A stretch of 64,000 nucleotides of DNA from Notospermus geniculatus (lineage: Eukaryota > Nemertea > Pilidiophora > Heteronemertea > Lineidae): NCBI GenBank assembly GCA_002633025.1, contig NMRB01000218.1, positions 110,586 to 174,585 on the forward strand. The letters are read 5' to 3'. Below are positions 22,805 through 34,963 of this stretch, piece after piece. The first letter of the stretch is position 1. Every line of letters starts with the position of its first letter. The position numbers were made by a program, and so were the translations under genes. Below the pieces are notes generated by a model that saw only the letters and a list, made by a program, of their open reading frames with translations, was not told the origin of the DNA and searched no databases.

Positions 22805-24906
22805 CTCACCGGGGTGGAGGAACGTGATAGCCTAGTGATTATTACGTCCGCTTAGTAAGCGGGTTCAAATCCAGCCCGGGCCATGTGGGATTTCATTCCC
22901 GGCTTTTCACGTCCGTCGCATGGGACAGGAAGCCGTGGTGCCTTGTACTTTTCAGCATCATCGATCTCCACTACCTGGATGATATTTGTCGAATTTCCGA
23001 CATACCTCCAAGACGTAAAAAATACGCCGCAATAATTTAAATGAAAAATTGCGCCAAATCAAAGTATATCATGCAAGATTTATAAAATATCATCCTGGGT
23101 GCATTTCGTCATTTTCACAAATTTTCTCTTTGCATGGCAAGTTTGACGCCTTGGGACATTTCCGGCAAACAGCCGTACAGTGGGATTATTGCTGGGAAGG
23201 GCTGGAAAATTAATGCTATTATAACGACTATAATTCGGGAATGGGGAGATAGGGTGTCTACAAAACTAAGACCTAAGACCTACAAAAGTAAGACCCCATT
23301 GTATAAAAGTAAGACCTGTTATAAAAGTAAGACCCCCACTGTACAAAAGTAAGACCCTGTTATAAAAGTAAGACCCCCACAGTACAAAAGTAAGACCCTG
23401 TTATAAAAGTAAGACCCCCACAGTAAAAAAACTAAGACCCTGTTATAAAAGTAAGACCCCCACACTACAAAACTAAGACCCTGTTATAAAAGTAAGACCC
23501 CACAGTACAGAACTAAGACCCAGGCGGCATCACTGCAAATGACCTTGACCTTTAACACCGGAAGTGACCTTGACCTGAAATGAAGGCAATAGAGGGCGTC
23601 ATGAACTCAATAGGGGAAGTATCTCGCTTATCTTAGTTCCAAATTCCTCCGCTAGGGGTGCAAAGTCGCGGATGATCACTCGGGAGTACTCGGCAATGTT
23701 CGGAATCACTCGGGAATCTTCGGCAATCTTTGGTTTTTCTCGAATATCTCCGTTGTTTATTAACATATTACAATGAAACCAAGACGACCTTGACCCTTGA
23801 CCTCTCACCTTCCTCGCTGACTACTCAGACACAAAAAAAACCTACAGGAAGGAGTTAAGAAGGGTCAGTCATGCCTGTCAGTTTTGTACTGTGGGGGTCT
23901 TACTTTTATAACAGGGTCTTAGTTTTGTACTGTGGGGNNNNNNNNNNNNNNNNNNNNNNNNNNNNNNNNNNNNNNNNNNNNNNNNNNNNNNNNNNNNNNN
24001 NNNNNNNNNNNNNNNNNNNNNNNNNNNNNNNNNNNNNNNNNNNNNNNNNNNNNNNNNNNNNNNNNNNNNNNNNNNNNNNNNNNNNNNNNNNNNNNNNNNN
24101 NNNNNNNNNNNNNNNNNNNNNNNNNNNNNNNNNNNNNNNNNNNNNNNNNNNNNNNNNNNNNNNNNNNNNNNNNNNNNNNNNNNNNNNNNNNNNNNNNNNN
24201 NNCGGATTCAAGCTTTGAATCCGGAAAATTAGGCCTTGAAATCGCGAATCGCTCGCTGTCATTCTGTAGCATTCGCCATGTTGTTTTCTGTTACCTCGTT
24301 CCCAGTTGATACGCAAGTAGATTGTCCTACTGAAGAGTTTAGTTGGTAGCATGCCAAAACCTGAAGGCGAGGTTAACGGGCAAATCTCAGGAGGGCTCTG
24401 ATTGGTACATTGATTTCCCGATGTGGGTCAAATACAGAAATTCATGCGAAAGCTTCCAGGGGTAGTGGCGTAGTCTTTATGACGTAGCCAATACACGTGG
24501 AGTTCCAGGATGGGACTTAGGAGCTGTCGGTATCGGTGGTTTTCCCGCCAGTACATGTGTAGACAAGACAAGAGGTAATTCTGAACGCTGTAATGCGTGA
24601 TTTATCATGTTTATCGCAGCCCTGTGCAGTTCATGTTGACGCTGGGAGGTATGTCGGAAATGAGACAATTATCATCCAGGCGGTGGAGATCGATGATGCT
24701 GAAAGGAGCCGTCCATCGTCCATCATCCACCGTCCATCGTCCAGGTTTTTCGAATACCCATTGTACTTTGTGTCTTTGCAAGGACAAGTAAAACACCCCC
24801 ATCCAAGTGAGGCACATGAGTAGCTTGTGATGGCCTCCTCCGTACTTACCAGGGCCAATAATGCTATAGCGTCGGCCCTGACGGAAAAATGAAATACAAA
24901 TACAAT
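22805..24906 (+). repeat. tRNA-derived SINE interrupted by a foldback element
   Basis: The head at 22805-22890 has an A-box-like ATAGCCTAGTGA and a B box GGGTTCAAATCC. The body runs to TTGTACTTT (22943-22951). The same 9 bases recur at 24761-24769, after which SINE-like sequence continues (GGGCCAATAATGCTATAGCG) to a short repeat tail AATACAAATACAA ending near 24906. The intervening 22952-24760 is a foldback element with a 9-bp TSD. Confidence 0.6.
22952..24760. mobile_element. Foldback element FBa, copy 1 (left end truncated, assembly gap inside)
   Basis: It corresponds to FBa copy 2 at 38690-40092: the segment from TCAGCATCATCGATC through the TACAAAA(G/C)TAAGACC arrays and the CCTTGACC-rich core, then the complementary arrays and the end GGTTTTTCGAATACCC. 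Arrays at 23255-23520 consist of repeated AAAAGTAAGACC and CTGTTATAAAAGTAAGACCC words. About 265 bases (23938-24202) are unresolved. The left terminal 65 bp present in copy 2 is absent here. Open frames within are artefacts of the repeats. Confidence 0.7.
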
Positions 24907-26500
24907 ACCGGGGTGAGGTATTACGATGGTGCGGTCTCCGTCGTCCGTCGTCGTCGTTGTCCGTTAGCAGGGCACGTTTTGTAACTCCTGGAGCTATTCA
25001 TCCGAAACTTGGTACATATATACCCTAGGTCCGATGACCTACGACACCAAGTTTCGGTCCGATTCTCTTAGCTTGGCCACCAGGTGGCGGAAACCAAAAA
25101 CACGAAAAGTGCAATAACTCCTGAACTAATGACTGGATCACCTCCAAATTTTTATCATAGGTATATATAAGGAGGGTACATTACACATATTGCGGGTTTT
25201 TGATTTGACCTACTTTTCAAGGTCACAGAGGTCAAAGTTCAAAATTTTGCAACAGACTTGTTGCTTACCCAACCTTGGGGCCAGGTTTATGAATCATAAT
25301 GTTTCACACTGTGGGATAGGAGCCTGGAAACCTGGACTGAGGTTTGTCCTAAACAGGGCAGTCTTTTAAAAATCTTTGTGTGAAATATCTTCACAAATTT
25401 CAGCCTGGGCACATTGCATCACATAGCACTGCTGAGCAGGTGTTCATTTTAGAACTTTTCATAGAAGTTTTGTATAACTGCAGGTTTTAAAACATGCTGT
25501 GCATCAATGTGTTTGTTATTACCCTCCGGGAAAAAAAATTGCGAATTTTTGGAAGTTGACTTCCCATTCATTATCATCCGTTGTGTTGACTTTTGTGCGT
25601 CTTCTCTCTTTGTGCAAGAATAATGTTATATAATAGTATTGACCACATGGACTTGCCATTGTTTGAAATGCACTGGAATATATGAATATGACAAAAAGGA
25701 AAAAAATAAACTCTGTTCTTATGTTCGTTGCCGCCATTTTGTCAAGTGGTGCAGTCGATTTTAACCCTCAAATCGCCGTGGGTAGGACTCGACTCTGTAA
25801 ATAGGTCAAATATGACGTCACGCGAGTAGCTACCCTCCGGTTCCCTTGAGTTCGATTGCCGGTCGGACCGTATCGACCCTCGTGTTCCAATCTAACTCGG
25901 TCCATGTGGCTTCTACGTGTTATTTTAGAAATATTCACCATGCTAAGGAATAGGGGCGCTATTCGGAGTAGTAGCCATATGGCCACAAATCAATTAAAGG
26001 GTTAAAATCTGATAACACGTATGCTGGAGACCTAGCCACCTTAACATAAAGGCCTTCCTTCCGATCGATACTTTGCTCTTTGAAATCGTTTTTCCTGTAA
26101 TAATCCATATAAACGATGATTCATTTCTCAGCTCATTCATTCGAACTTGTGAAGACCTGTGCCCGTATTCACGAAACCGTGCTAGGTTTGGTTGCTTACT
26201 AAATTGCCCAGTTTGTACAGGCCAATGTACACCACTAGCAACCAACTAAGCTAGCAAGTTTCATGAACATGGGCCCAGGTGCAGCAGCATCCGTTGTGAA
26301 CTTTACTTCGTGAATGAATTCGGCATCAAACACTTTCCTCAATAGGAGTCACTGTGTTGCCGAATTTAAGGTCCTTTGAGGGTCATACAAGTGTCGCTGA
26401 AATTGGTGGTGCCATTTTGCCATGGAGCTTCGCGTATTGCACAACAGAATGTGTGGTTGTGTTTTCGTCCATTATCCTGGATGAAATAATTTGCCGCATT
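24907..26500. other. No gene recognised; dispersed repeat fragments
   Basis: A CCGTCGTCCGTCG-rich segment at 24925-24970 with following text resembles the start of a dispersed repeat (a similar GTCCGTCACCCCGTCCGTC stretch occurs at 44170). 26159-26275 is a small MITE: GTGCCCGTATTCACGAAAC at the left against an imperfect complement at the right around GTTTCATGAACATGGGCCC. No ORF is convincing. Confidence 0.45.
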
Positions 26501-26516
26501 ATGAAGATTATGTGTT

Positions 26517-27825
26517 GATGTCATACTTTTGCACCAAAATGTTGGATATTTGGAAATATCATAATAATGTAATAGCTCATCAGAAAAAAACACCAAAAAT
26601 CATTTTTATTATGTAATTTTTTGTAACTGTTGTTGCAGTTTTGATAGAGTGGAACTTTCGAAGGATTTGGTGCTTTGTTTCATCAAAATGTGTTGAGTGG
26701 TTGCTGAGATATTTGAGATGACATGTATCAAAATTTTGATAATTAGAGATTTTTCTGCTTTTCCGGAAATTTTGATGCAATTAGATAAAGCTACCCTTAG
26801 AATATGGGTTGACAAAATTTTGGGACTTTTTGCGTTATTTGGTCAGAAATATTGCATATTTTAATGATATTTTGAAAAACATAGTTAACTTCTTACCAGT
26901 TTATGCTAAAACTTCATACTTCTAAGATTTTAGGTGAGCTCTGTCTACGGATAGCAGAATTTTGTGAAAAATTGGAAATTTTCAAATCACCGAAATTTTG
27001 ATAACTAGGCAATACCCGTTTAGTGGCGGAACTGCTAAATTCATGCGTCATTAGGAGCGCTTGGTGGAGGTAATAGTGAGGTTAAGATCTGGTCCGACTC
27101 CCACTCCCGTTCCGACTCCGACGGGCCAAATGTTAGGATTTTTCAAGTCCATGAGTCGGAGATGAATTTACCACCCAGGCGGGTTCTGCTCCTTCTCCTA
27201 GAATGAGTAAACACCATTGCTTTGGAAAACCTGTTCTATTTGATGACGTAGTTCCCAAAAAGGAATCCTCTGGAGTGGGAATCGAGACTCAGAATGTAAT
27301 CTGAACCTCCCTAATGACGTCATCCCCGTTCGAGTGGCGTAATGACGTCATTCCGCCGCACATGACGTTGCCGACGTCACGGATGACGCGACGGCAATCT
27401 CGGTGACGTCATGACGTCAAAAAGGCCTGAACAGCATTGTTATTTTCGTTAATATCTTAATATTTCGAAAACTATAAGTGATATCAAAATTCGGGCTTCG
27501 TAAGGACACTCCCCAGGCCCGTCTGCACTTGCATACCAAGTTTGGCGGCGATCCGTTCATTAGTCTCGGAGAAAATCGCGAACAAACAAACAAACAAACA
27601 AACACACAAACAAACAAACTCTTGTCAAATTTTAGTAGGATCTCAAATATCTCAGCAACCACTCAACAGATTATAATGAAACAAATCGCAAAGTCTTTGG
27701 AAGGTCTCACTCCATCAAAACTGTAACAAAAGAATTACATAATGAAAATGTTGATATTTAGGTGTTTTTTTCTGATGAGCTATTACATAGTTATGATATT
27801 TTCAAATGTCCAAACTTTTGATGCA
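26517..27825. repeat. Diverged inverted repeats enclosing about 0.9 kb
   Basis: The left arm (about 26517-26722, with CATCAGAAAAAAACACC and GTTGAGTGGTTGCTGAGATA) is complementary to the right arm (about 27638-27825) at roughly three bases in four. Between them is a CAAA/CAAACAAA simple repeat (27582-27620). This is likely an old non-autonomous element; the exact ends were not set. Confidence 0.5.
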
Positions 27826-30584
27826 GCAATACAACCAACAAGATACACGTTCATGTGAAACAAACCGTATTAAAATTGGCCTAGTAGTATTTGAAATATT
27901 CAAGGTATCAGGTGGAGATAAACTTTTGTCAAAGACTGTACATGTTCCGTTCCGTCAAAATAACTACTCCGTTCCGGGGATAATAACTACCCCCATCAGA
28001 TTTCGCCTCTTTCATGACTTGAACTGGAGTAGGGCTACACCACTGAAAACGATCCATTTCTGAAGCATCTCGTTGTATACGATGAACTGGTAATTCGTGG
28101 GTAACTTCGGCATTCCACTTCATTTATAAATAATTAGTCTAGCCTGAAGTAGGTTCAGTTCAAAGTCAGCAAAGAGTAATAATATTGCACAGGTTTCCTC
28201 AATCAAACAAATTACCGTACTTGCATCGTCGGCTCCTTCAACATTTCAGCAAAGTATGGATAATTCGTTTCTTACATCGACATTCACGTTTACCCGGCGT
28301 GGAATCCCATCAGTTAAATCGGGAATATATGTTTACAGCACAAAGACACCTATTCTCTGTGCCGCCCTCTGTTCACTGACAAAGGCCGGCATATCATTCG
28401 TCATTTGCGAGAAGTTGTTGATGTGCAAAATATTAAAAGGTGTCGTTGGTACTCCCCAAAAGGAGGATAGAAACAAATCAACGTGTAATTTTTATTCAAG
28501 GAAATCGAAAGACCGAAAGAAGGTAAGAAAATACTGTAAATTAAGGGCCAGGTTCAATGACCATATTTTCAGAGTCCTTTGTTCTAAAATGTCAAAAATC
28601 ATTGAAATAACCTAGCCATTTTAAACCCTAGCTGCACTAAATGTACACTCAAAAAATTAAATGGTTATCTCTGTAACTAACCTTCGTAGTTAAGCCATAA
28701 CAACCAAACTAATGGTTAAAATAACTATTTTCTTGGTAAAAATGGTATAAATAGTTTAACTCTTCAAGTAGTTAATGTGGCCGTCCAATCAGAATTGAGT
28801 ATTCTGCAAAATAACCATTTTCTTAATTACCTATCAGCCAATCAGAAGCGTGCGCGTCGCAGATGAAAAATCTTCACGCCGCCATTTTTCATCGATTCGC
28901 TTGCCATGCTTGCCGCTCTTATCATGTCTGCGGATGAATTTTTCGTAGACAGCTCTCTTTCGGCATGGAGGATGAAGGAATTGATTCCCACTTTCATTGG
29001 TAAGACATATAACATTATGGATATCACTTATTTGTCTTTTTTGCCCTTTAATGAACATTTTGTGGACGGTGTTTCCTAGCGTGTCAACGAACGCGGGCCG
29101 GCTGTGAGACATCTAGGCTAGCACGCCTGTGGTTTCAAGGTTTGTTGGCGATTGGAGCCGCTATGGATCGATTTCATGGCAGTAGCCTCGGCTAGGCCTA
29201 GGCCTGGTGGAAGCACCCTGTCATGATGATGCTGTGGCACGGTGCATGCACGGTGGCGCAGTGCAGTGTACATGCTGTAGGCCTACCGTATTGTTTGTAG
29301 GCCTACGCTTAGGCCCAGAAAGTAAATCCAAAACAAAACATCACATGGCTGCCAGGGTTGTCTAGGCCTACATCATGACATGCTAGGCCTTTGAAGTGTT
29401 GACGTTGCGTAATGAACAAAAGAGATGTACATTTCCTACTGAAAAAAATGAGATAAAGACGTTGCCGAAATCGTCATCTATGTCTTCATTTTAAGGAAAA
29501 AAACATTGCAAAATTGCAGACATTTTCATCTGCTACAAGATGGTGTGAATTTTAATGCCAGGCGACCGAAACAAAAGGGTTGTTTTCACGCCAAAAGTAA
29601 ATTGAAATAACGTTAGAAAAAAGAAACTTCGGGAAGCATAAGGCTAAGGAGTAGTTGGGCCTTTTTGTGGGCCAGGTTCTGGTTTTGGGCCCCAGGGCCT
29701 GGGTCATGAATTGTGCTGCATGTATGAGTACTTTACCTGGGATGTGGGAAATCTGGCAGTTATTTTGTTTCCTACGACTGCGTGATTCCCCCCCCCCGCC
29801 CCCTGGTGTGTGTGTTGCTCTTTGAGGCAACTTGGTACTTACTTGGTAAGATGTTTCTTGTGATGATTTTCATAGAAGTATTTTGATGTTTGTATTTCTC
29901 TGTACATGTAAATTTGAAGGCTGTTCATTCTTGTGATGGTTAGAGAGGCTTTGGAGCTTTTATGAGGAAGAAAGTTGGAAATGTTTGGTTTCATGGTGGA
30001 AATTGTGAGTTTCCTGGTTGTTTTGTCAACTAAGTGTTAGGGTTGTATATATAAAGGGTTGGATTTAACTTACTTTCAGTTTTACGGTTGTTTCAGCAAA
30101 GTTTAAAGCTGAACTGTAGTATTAATTTGATTTAGCGTGTTTAAAGCTGACCCGCATTCTTACGGTTACTGTTGTAATTTGATTTTAATTAGTACTTTAG
30201 ATGTAGAGTGTTGGTAAACTGTTGTGGGCAACAGTTTAGGAGAGGAATGTGACGGCCGCCGAGTGCGTCCTTCAGGAATTTGAATTTGGCGCGTTTGGTT
30301 TCCCGTGCTCGGCTGGTGGCGCCACTGTTTCAACTTCCGCCCAAGCCATTGAAATTTCAGAGAAACCTCTTCGTGACCGATTTGTTCCCTTTTTGTCCAC
30401 CTTTATGGTAGTCTAGACTGTCCTCAGAAGACGGGATAGAGGTGATTGTAAAGATAAATATGCATAGAACCCCCCCCCCAAAAAACGATATTTTATCCCT
30501 GTCATCTCCAAGCTTAGATACTTATACCACTTTTGTGTGGTGGTGTTCCGCGACTTTTATTCGCCCATGTGCTTGTGGTTCATA
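27826..30584. other. No gene recognised
   Basis: Short ORFs only. A minus-strand frame at 28834-29112 (92 codons) has no motif. At 30239 a purine-rich AGGAGAGGA is followed by TGTGACGGCCGCC, which has the look of a polypurine tract beside an LTR start, but no LTR partner or coding region was found in the window. Confidence 0.35.
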
Positions 30585-31779
30585 TAGAGGTTTCCCACGT
30601 GACGTCACAGCCCCAAATGTCCGCCATATTGGCCGTCAAATGACGCAATGTCACAGCATCAACACAGCGTTTTCAACGCAGTTTGGACGTTGTCGGCAGT
30701 CATCGGACCTCGATCACTGTCTACAGCAAGCCGTATGGACGATTCATTTTGTTTTCAACACGGTTTTCACACCAGACCAACTACTTATCCTCAGAAACGC
30801 CGAATCGGTTAATGTCGTCCTGGGTATAACAGAAATATACCCAGGTTCAATGTCGTCCCACAAAACTACACCCTGGGTATAGTTCGATCTACAAAAGTAT
30901 ACCGAGGATTGGATACAGCACCTGACAACACGTCGGGCACCATTTTAATATATCGTGCCGACAGTCATCAAAGAATTTTTCGTGCCGTTTATCGTCACTC
31001 AAATCCGCAACAGTACTCGCAGCACGGCTGATGTAATGTCGATGCGGACGTAGATGAACGCACAACACCGAACAAACAACGCAGATCGGCTCTGTTCGTT
31101 AAAGGAGCTGGACGTCCAAGTTGTAAACACTCACTCACTGGTTCTCTATCCACGCGACGCCTGTGGTGCTGCCACCTATTGTCGGTGATTTGTACTGACG
31201 TGAATATCGTGAGTGAGTTGCATTGGACCGGGCACCAGTCTAACGATCACGGGGCGCTACTGGTGCTGCCACCTTCACGAAGGAATAAAACTAGTTTGCT
31301 GGCCACTGTTTGTAAACAAACCAGTTTGTTTACAACTTGGACGTCGAGCTCCTTTAACAGTTGACCCATGCTATCGATGAGCACAAAAGCTGACAATATT
31401 GACTGGTATTTTGACGATGTTCAGTTGATTGCAAGACTGCCCTCTCCAGTGAAGCGAGAAACAAAATGGCGGCCATCCATTCCTAACTCGTACCTAGGCT
31501 CAAAACTACGGTACTGGGTATACTTTTGTAGATCGAACTATACCCAGGGTATAGTTTTGTAGGACGACATTGAACCTGGGTATATTTCTATTATACCCAG
31601 GACGACATTAACCGATTCGGCCTCAGAAACTGTGAGAGGTAAAGTGATTTGTTGAGTTGTATACTCCCGGTGGTCTGAACGGGCTGCTAAACTTTTCAAC
31701 CGGGAACAAGATGGCAGCCACCATGGCTTCATTTTGACGGCCAGTATGGCGGCCGTCTGACATCAGTGGGAAACCTCTA
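30585..31779. mobile_element. Element Y copy 1 (TAGAGGTT ends), carrying element X
   Basis: TIRs begin TAGAGGTTTCCCAC and the element is flanked by TA (30583-30584 and 31780-31781). Subterminal CCGCCATA(T/C)TGGCCGTCAAA is present in inverted orientation at both ends. A second copy lies at 51598-52325 without element X, which gives an empty-site reference. No transposase; probably a TA-targeting non-autonomous element. Confidence 0.8.
30799..31621. mobile_element. Element X copy 1, foldback element with 9-bp TSD, nested in Y
   Basis: The TIRs begin GCCGAATCGGTTAATGTCGT and continue for about 110 bp, including three repeats of a CTGGGTATA word in both orientations. The flanking direct repeat is CTCAGAAAC (30790-30798 and 31622-31630). 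In element Y copy 2 the same site is present once and uninterrupted. A 9-bp TSD with long TIRs suggests a Mutator-like (MULE) non-autonomous element. The interior includes a pair of inverted GAGCTCCTTTAAC / TTAAAGGAGCTGG segments. Confidence 0.82.
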
Positions 31780-31969
31780 TAGACGCCTCCAGGTGGCGAC
31801 AATGCATGGTTGCACGTGTATTTTATAAGAGACATGTCTGACTGGCCAGCAGGCATTGTTGTGGATGAGTAAACAACCCGGTGTGTACTAGTAGGCCTAC
31901 AACTGTATGTTTATTATGTTTTGATATTTGGACATGGCAGAGGTTTTGCAAGGTTTTTATGGTCATTTA

Positions 31970-32622
31970 TAGCCGCGTTCACACTGGATACGAATTGAAA
32001 GCGAATTCCCCTATTCGTATCCCGGAATTCGTATCGAGTTAATACGTATCAAGGGCGTCTGTTCAGACTGCTATTCAAACCGATCTCAATGCGCATTGAA
32101 TTCGCTTCAGCTTGTTCACACACAATACGATATAACGGCACGCCATCTGTTTATTGCGGTTCAGCTGATACGCTTCGGCTGATACGCATTCGGTTCGGTA
32201 TACAAACCGATTTCAACCGCGTTCACACTGGGGGTTTATTCCGAATTGAAACCGAAATAAAGCCTTAATCCGCATTATGCGTTCACACTCAGTTCGCTTT
32301 CAACCGAAATGAATCCGAAATAACGAGTTCGGTTCTTTGATGCGAATTGAATTCGGAATAACCAATCCGCATCAGTTAATTGAGTTTGTGACAAGGTGAC
32401 GTCACGCCATCCGAATTAACCCCTAGTATGAACGCAGCGCTTTTAATTCGATATAACGAATTCGAATTCCGGAGACCGATATACGGAATTCGAATTGAAT
32501 TCGCATTCAGTGAGAACGTAGCTAAAGCGGTTTGGCGCGATGCCAAACCGACCTCAGTCTGAACCGTTAATACGTATTTAATGCGCATTCAATTCGTATC
32601 AAAAGTGTAGTGTGAACACGGC
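31970..32622. mobile_element. MITE with GCCG(C/T)GTTCACACT ends, with an inner related copy
   Basis: The left end TAGCCGCGTTCACACTGGAT is matched by the right end around AGTGTGAACACGGCTTA. Both subterminal regions are rich in GAATT and CGTATC words. A second, similar pair (ACCGCGTTCACACTGGGGG at 32216 and CCTAGTATGAACGCAGCGC near 32440) marks a nested relative. No ORF. Confidence 0.65.
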
Positions 32623-33173
32623 TTATGTTTTGTTTTTTCACTTTTTTACGTCAACTTCCATTGTGTGATCCATCCAATAAAGACGTCTTTGTTTTCGTAG
32701 AGAGTTCGGGTGCGTTAATCGAATTCGAAGCCGCAACACTACCTACAAATGGCTATTAGGCAGTGTTTTCCTCCATCGTATGTAACATTCCAAGTCAAGA
32801 CTGAGTGCCACTGAAGTGGCAAAGTTATTTTATGATAACGGTAGTAATGGTGGCATTCCATCGCCGCGGCATCGGACAGTGAGGATGAGCGGGCTGGACT
32901 CAGATGACAAGCACAGTTATTGTTTCCATGACGACTATCACATCAGTGATGTATGAGTTGTCTCAGGGCAATATCAGGGAACATGGAAATTTCTGACATG
33001 TTTGATGGGCAGTACCTTGTCCTATTGCTAAGTCCATTTCTGCGAAGGGGCATGTCAAAATACATGAAAGAAGTAAATTATACATAATGTAAGAATTGGT
33101 ATATTGCATGAAATAGTCCAATATTTTCCCTTTAAAGAACCTGCTGTGCATGAAGGTCACAATTGTGTCCCGA
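32623..33173. other. No gene recognised
   Basis: Nothing with a supportable motif is seen between the two MITEs. Confidence 0.4.
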
Positions 33174-33655
33174 CGAGACCCCTAGTCTGGTTCCCTGACC
33201 TGCTGTATGATGGCGCTGACTGATGGTGCGATACAGAGGTCAGGCAGGCGCCGCGTCGATACTGAGCTAAAAATAGAACATTAGTCATGCACTGACCGTT
33301 ATGGGATATCGGGATTCGGTGAACGAGTTGTACATTTGTGTGTGAAAACTGTCAAAATGCTGGGTGTTCTTTATATTTTCGGTGCACCAGTATCAGCTCT
33401 GCCTCTGCATCGTCCTGTACAGGCATCGCAAGAGAAATAATCCCGAAGTTGTAGGGTCAAAAGGCTGCACAATCGGCTTGATGTTTGATGTAGCGAAACA
33501 TCCTGTTGCTAAGTGACGTCACTGCAAAATTGTCAGGATCTTGACAATTTTAGATCACGTGATCAGTATTAACGGTGGCGCCTGCCTGACCTCTGTATCG
33601 CACCATCAGTCAGCGCCATCATACAGCAGGTCAGGGAACCAGACTACGAGACCCC
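33174..33655. mobile_element. Foldback MITE with 9-bp TSD
   Basis: The element is 33183-33646 (464 bp). Its arms, 33183-33252 and 33577-33646, are complementary over about 68 bp essentially without mismatch and begin TAGTCTGGTTCCCTGACCTG. The flanking direct repeat CGAGACCCC occurs at 33174-33182 and 33647-33655. No coding capacity. Confidence 0.88.
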
Positions 33656-34700
33656 CTCTCGATTGGCAGATTTCACTGAAATCCTATCATTTTCCTTCCA
33701 TTAGACTCCAACAAAGCCCCCCCCCCCCAAAAAAAAACAATACCCTGGGTGTAGTTTCGGTAGCTGAACATCACCCAGCTTCCGCAATCTGTGCCTAGGA
33801 ACGAGTCCTATTTAGAAATCCCGTGGAATCTCGCGGTCTCGCACCGCGGTACTTGTCGAATGTAGCTGTTCATGACATTCTTCAGGCGGTCATGTGACCA
33901 CGGGCGAGACAACCTCGAATCCACGTGTCATACTACGATGCAGGGTGATTTTCGGCTACCGAAAGTACTAGTACACCCAAGGTATTGTTTTAGTGAAGAT
34001 TGAGATCCTGGGTAATCTTTGTGTATATCCAGGACGACTTTTACCCTTTCAGGGCAACTAACGAGCGCGGGTTCATTTCGCGGGCCCGCAGCAACAGGGC
34101 TTAACGTTTATAGCCGTAGGCCTAATACAGGATGGATCTTCAATAGCATGGTCCTGATGAATGTATTGACGAGAAATTCCTGATCCTGCCCACCAGAGCA
34201 CACCCAAGCCAGTTATATGCTAGCGCTATTAAAGCCGCACAGTATAGACAGATGGGTCATAATCGGCGACCCTCTAGAACATAGTCTCGGTCACCCAGCT
34301 GCTGTTTCGAATCTTGGGATCCGTGTAGCAGTTACTTGGAACAAAACGGCTGGCTGCGCGAGACTATATGCAGCATTGGGGATTCCCCAACGGGATTCCC
34401 TCAACCTCGATGCAGGATAATGCAAAATATGTGGTTCTATGGTAATTATACATTATGCACGCCTGTAAATGAGGTTGCACTATGATTTGGTCGAACTGAT
34501 TAGTGAGTAGCGGTGGATACTGTGCGACTTTAAGGTGGTCATGCTGAGTGTCATAGATTCATATCATATCATCATATCATATTAGCGCTTCATGGTCCTC
34601 GTGGACCTTTGCGCGTTGATGGACCGTTCGAATATCTGCGCATGCGTCCTACTATTGATTACAAACAAATGATTTAAATAGATTGTAATGTTATGTTTTG
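33656..34700. other. No gene recognised
   Basis: Contains an inner inverted pair (CAATACCCTGGGTGTAGTTTC near 33738 and its imperfect complement ending near 33988), possibly another small MITE, and an ATCATATC microsatellite near 34560. Confidence 0.4.
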
Positions 34701-34908
34701 AAATACCCTGTAGCCTATCATAATTATGATCAGGTGTTCTCACATGTATCCTTCCGCCAACACGTGACGACCGGACTACTTACCAAATAAATTTCGCATT
34801 TGCCGAACACACGTTGTTTTGTAGTCGGTCGTGTTCCTGCTCTCCCCTCCACGGAGCTGAGAATTTCATCTTCCAAACCGCCCTAATTGTCGAATTGCCG
34901 ACAATTAA
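34700..34908 (+). repeat. 3' part of a BEL/Pao 5' LTR (start not defined)
   Basis: The sequence directly upstream of the primer-binding site contains an AATAAA at 34787 and ends in an AAT-rich border at 34908. The LTR start could not be fixed because no second LTR lies in the window. Confidence 0.4.
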
Positions 34909-34926
34909 TGGTGCCGAAACCCGGGA
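34909..34926 (+). promoter_or_regulatory. Retroelement primer-binding site
   Basis: TGGTGCCGAAACCCGGGA is the reverse complement of a tRNA 3' end (CCA plus acceptor and T-arm bases). It sits between the LTR-like end and the gag start, as in LTR retrotransposons. Confidence 0.7.
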
Positions 34927-34963
34927 ACTGAGGCTAGCGAAGATTTAGGGACGGGTCTGGAAG

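Noticed and set aside
23871-24352. ORFs spanning the N block with long runs of undetermined residues
   Set aside because: They are open only because the gap has no stops.
28834-29112. 92-codon minus-strand ORF as a host gene exon
   Set aside because: No recognisable domain, no conserved splice borders on both sides, and length within chance range.
30239-30480. Solo LTR starting TGTGACGG after a purine tract
   Set aside because: No matching second LTR, no TSD and no retroelement gene nearby; evidence is too thin to annotate.
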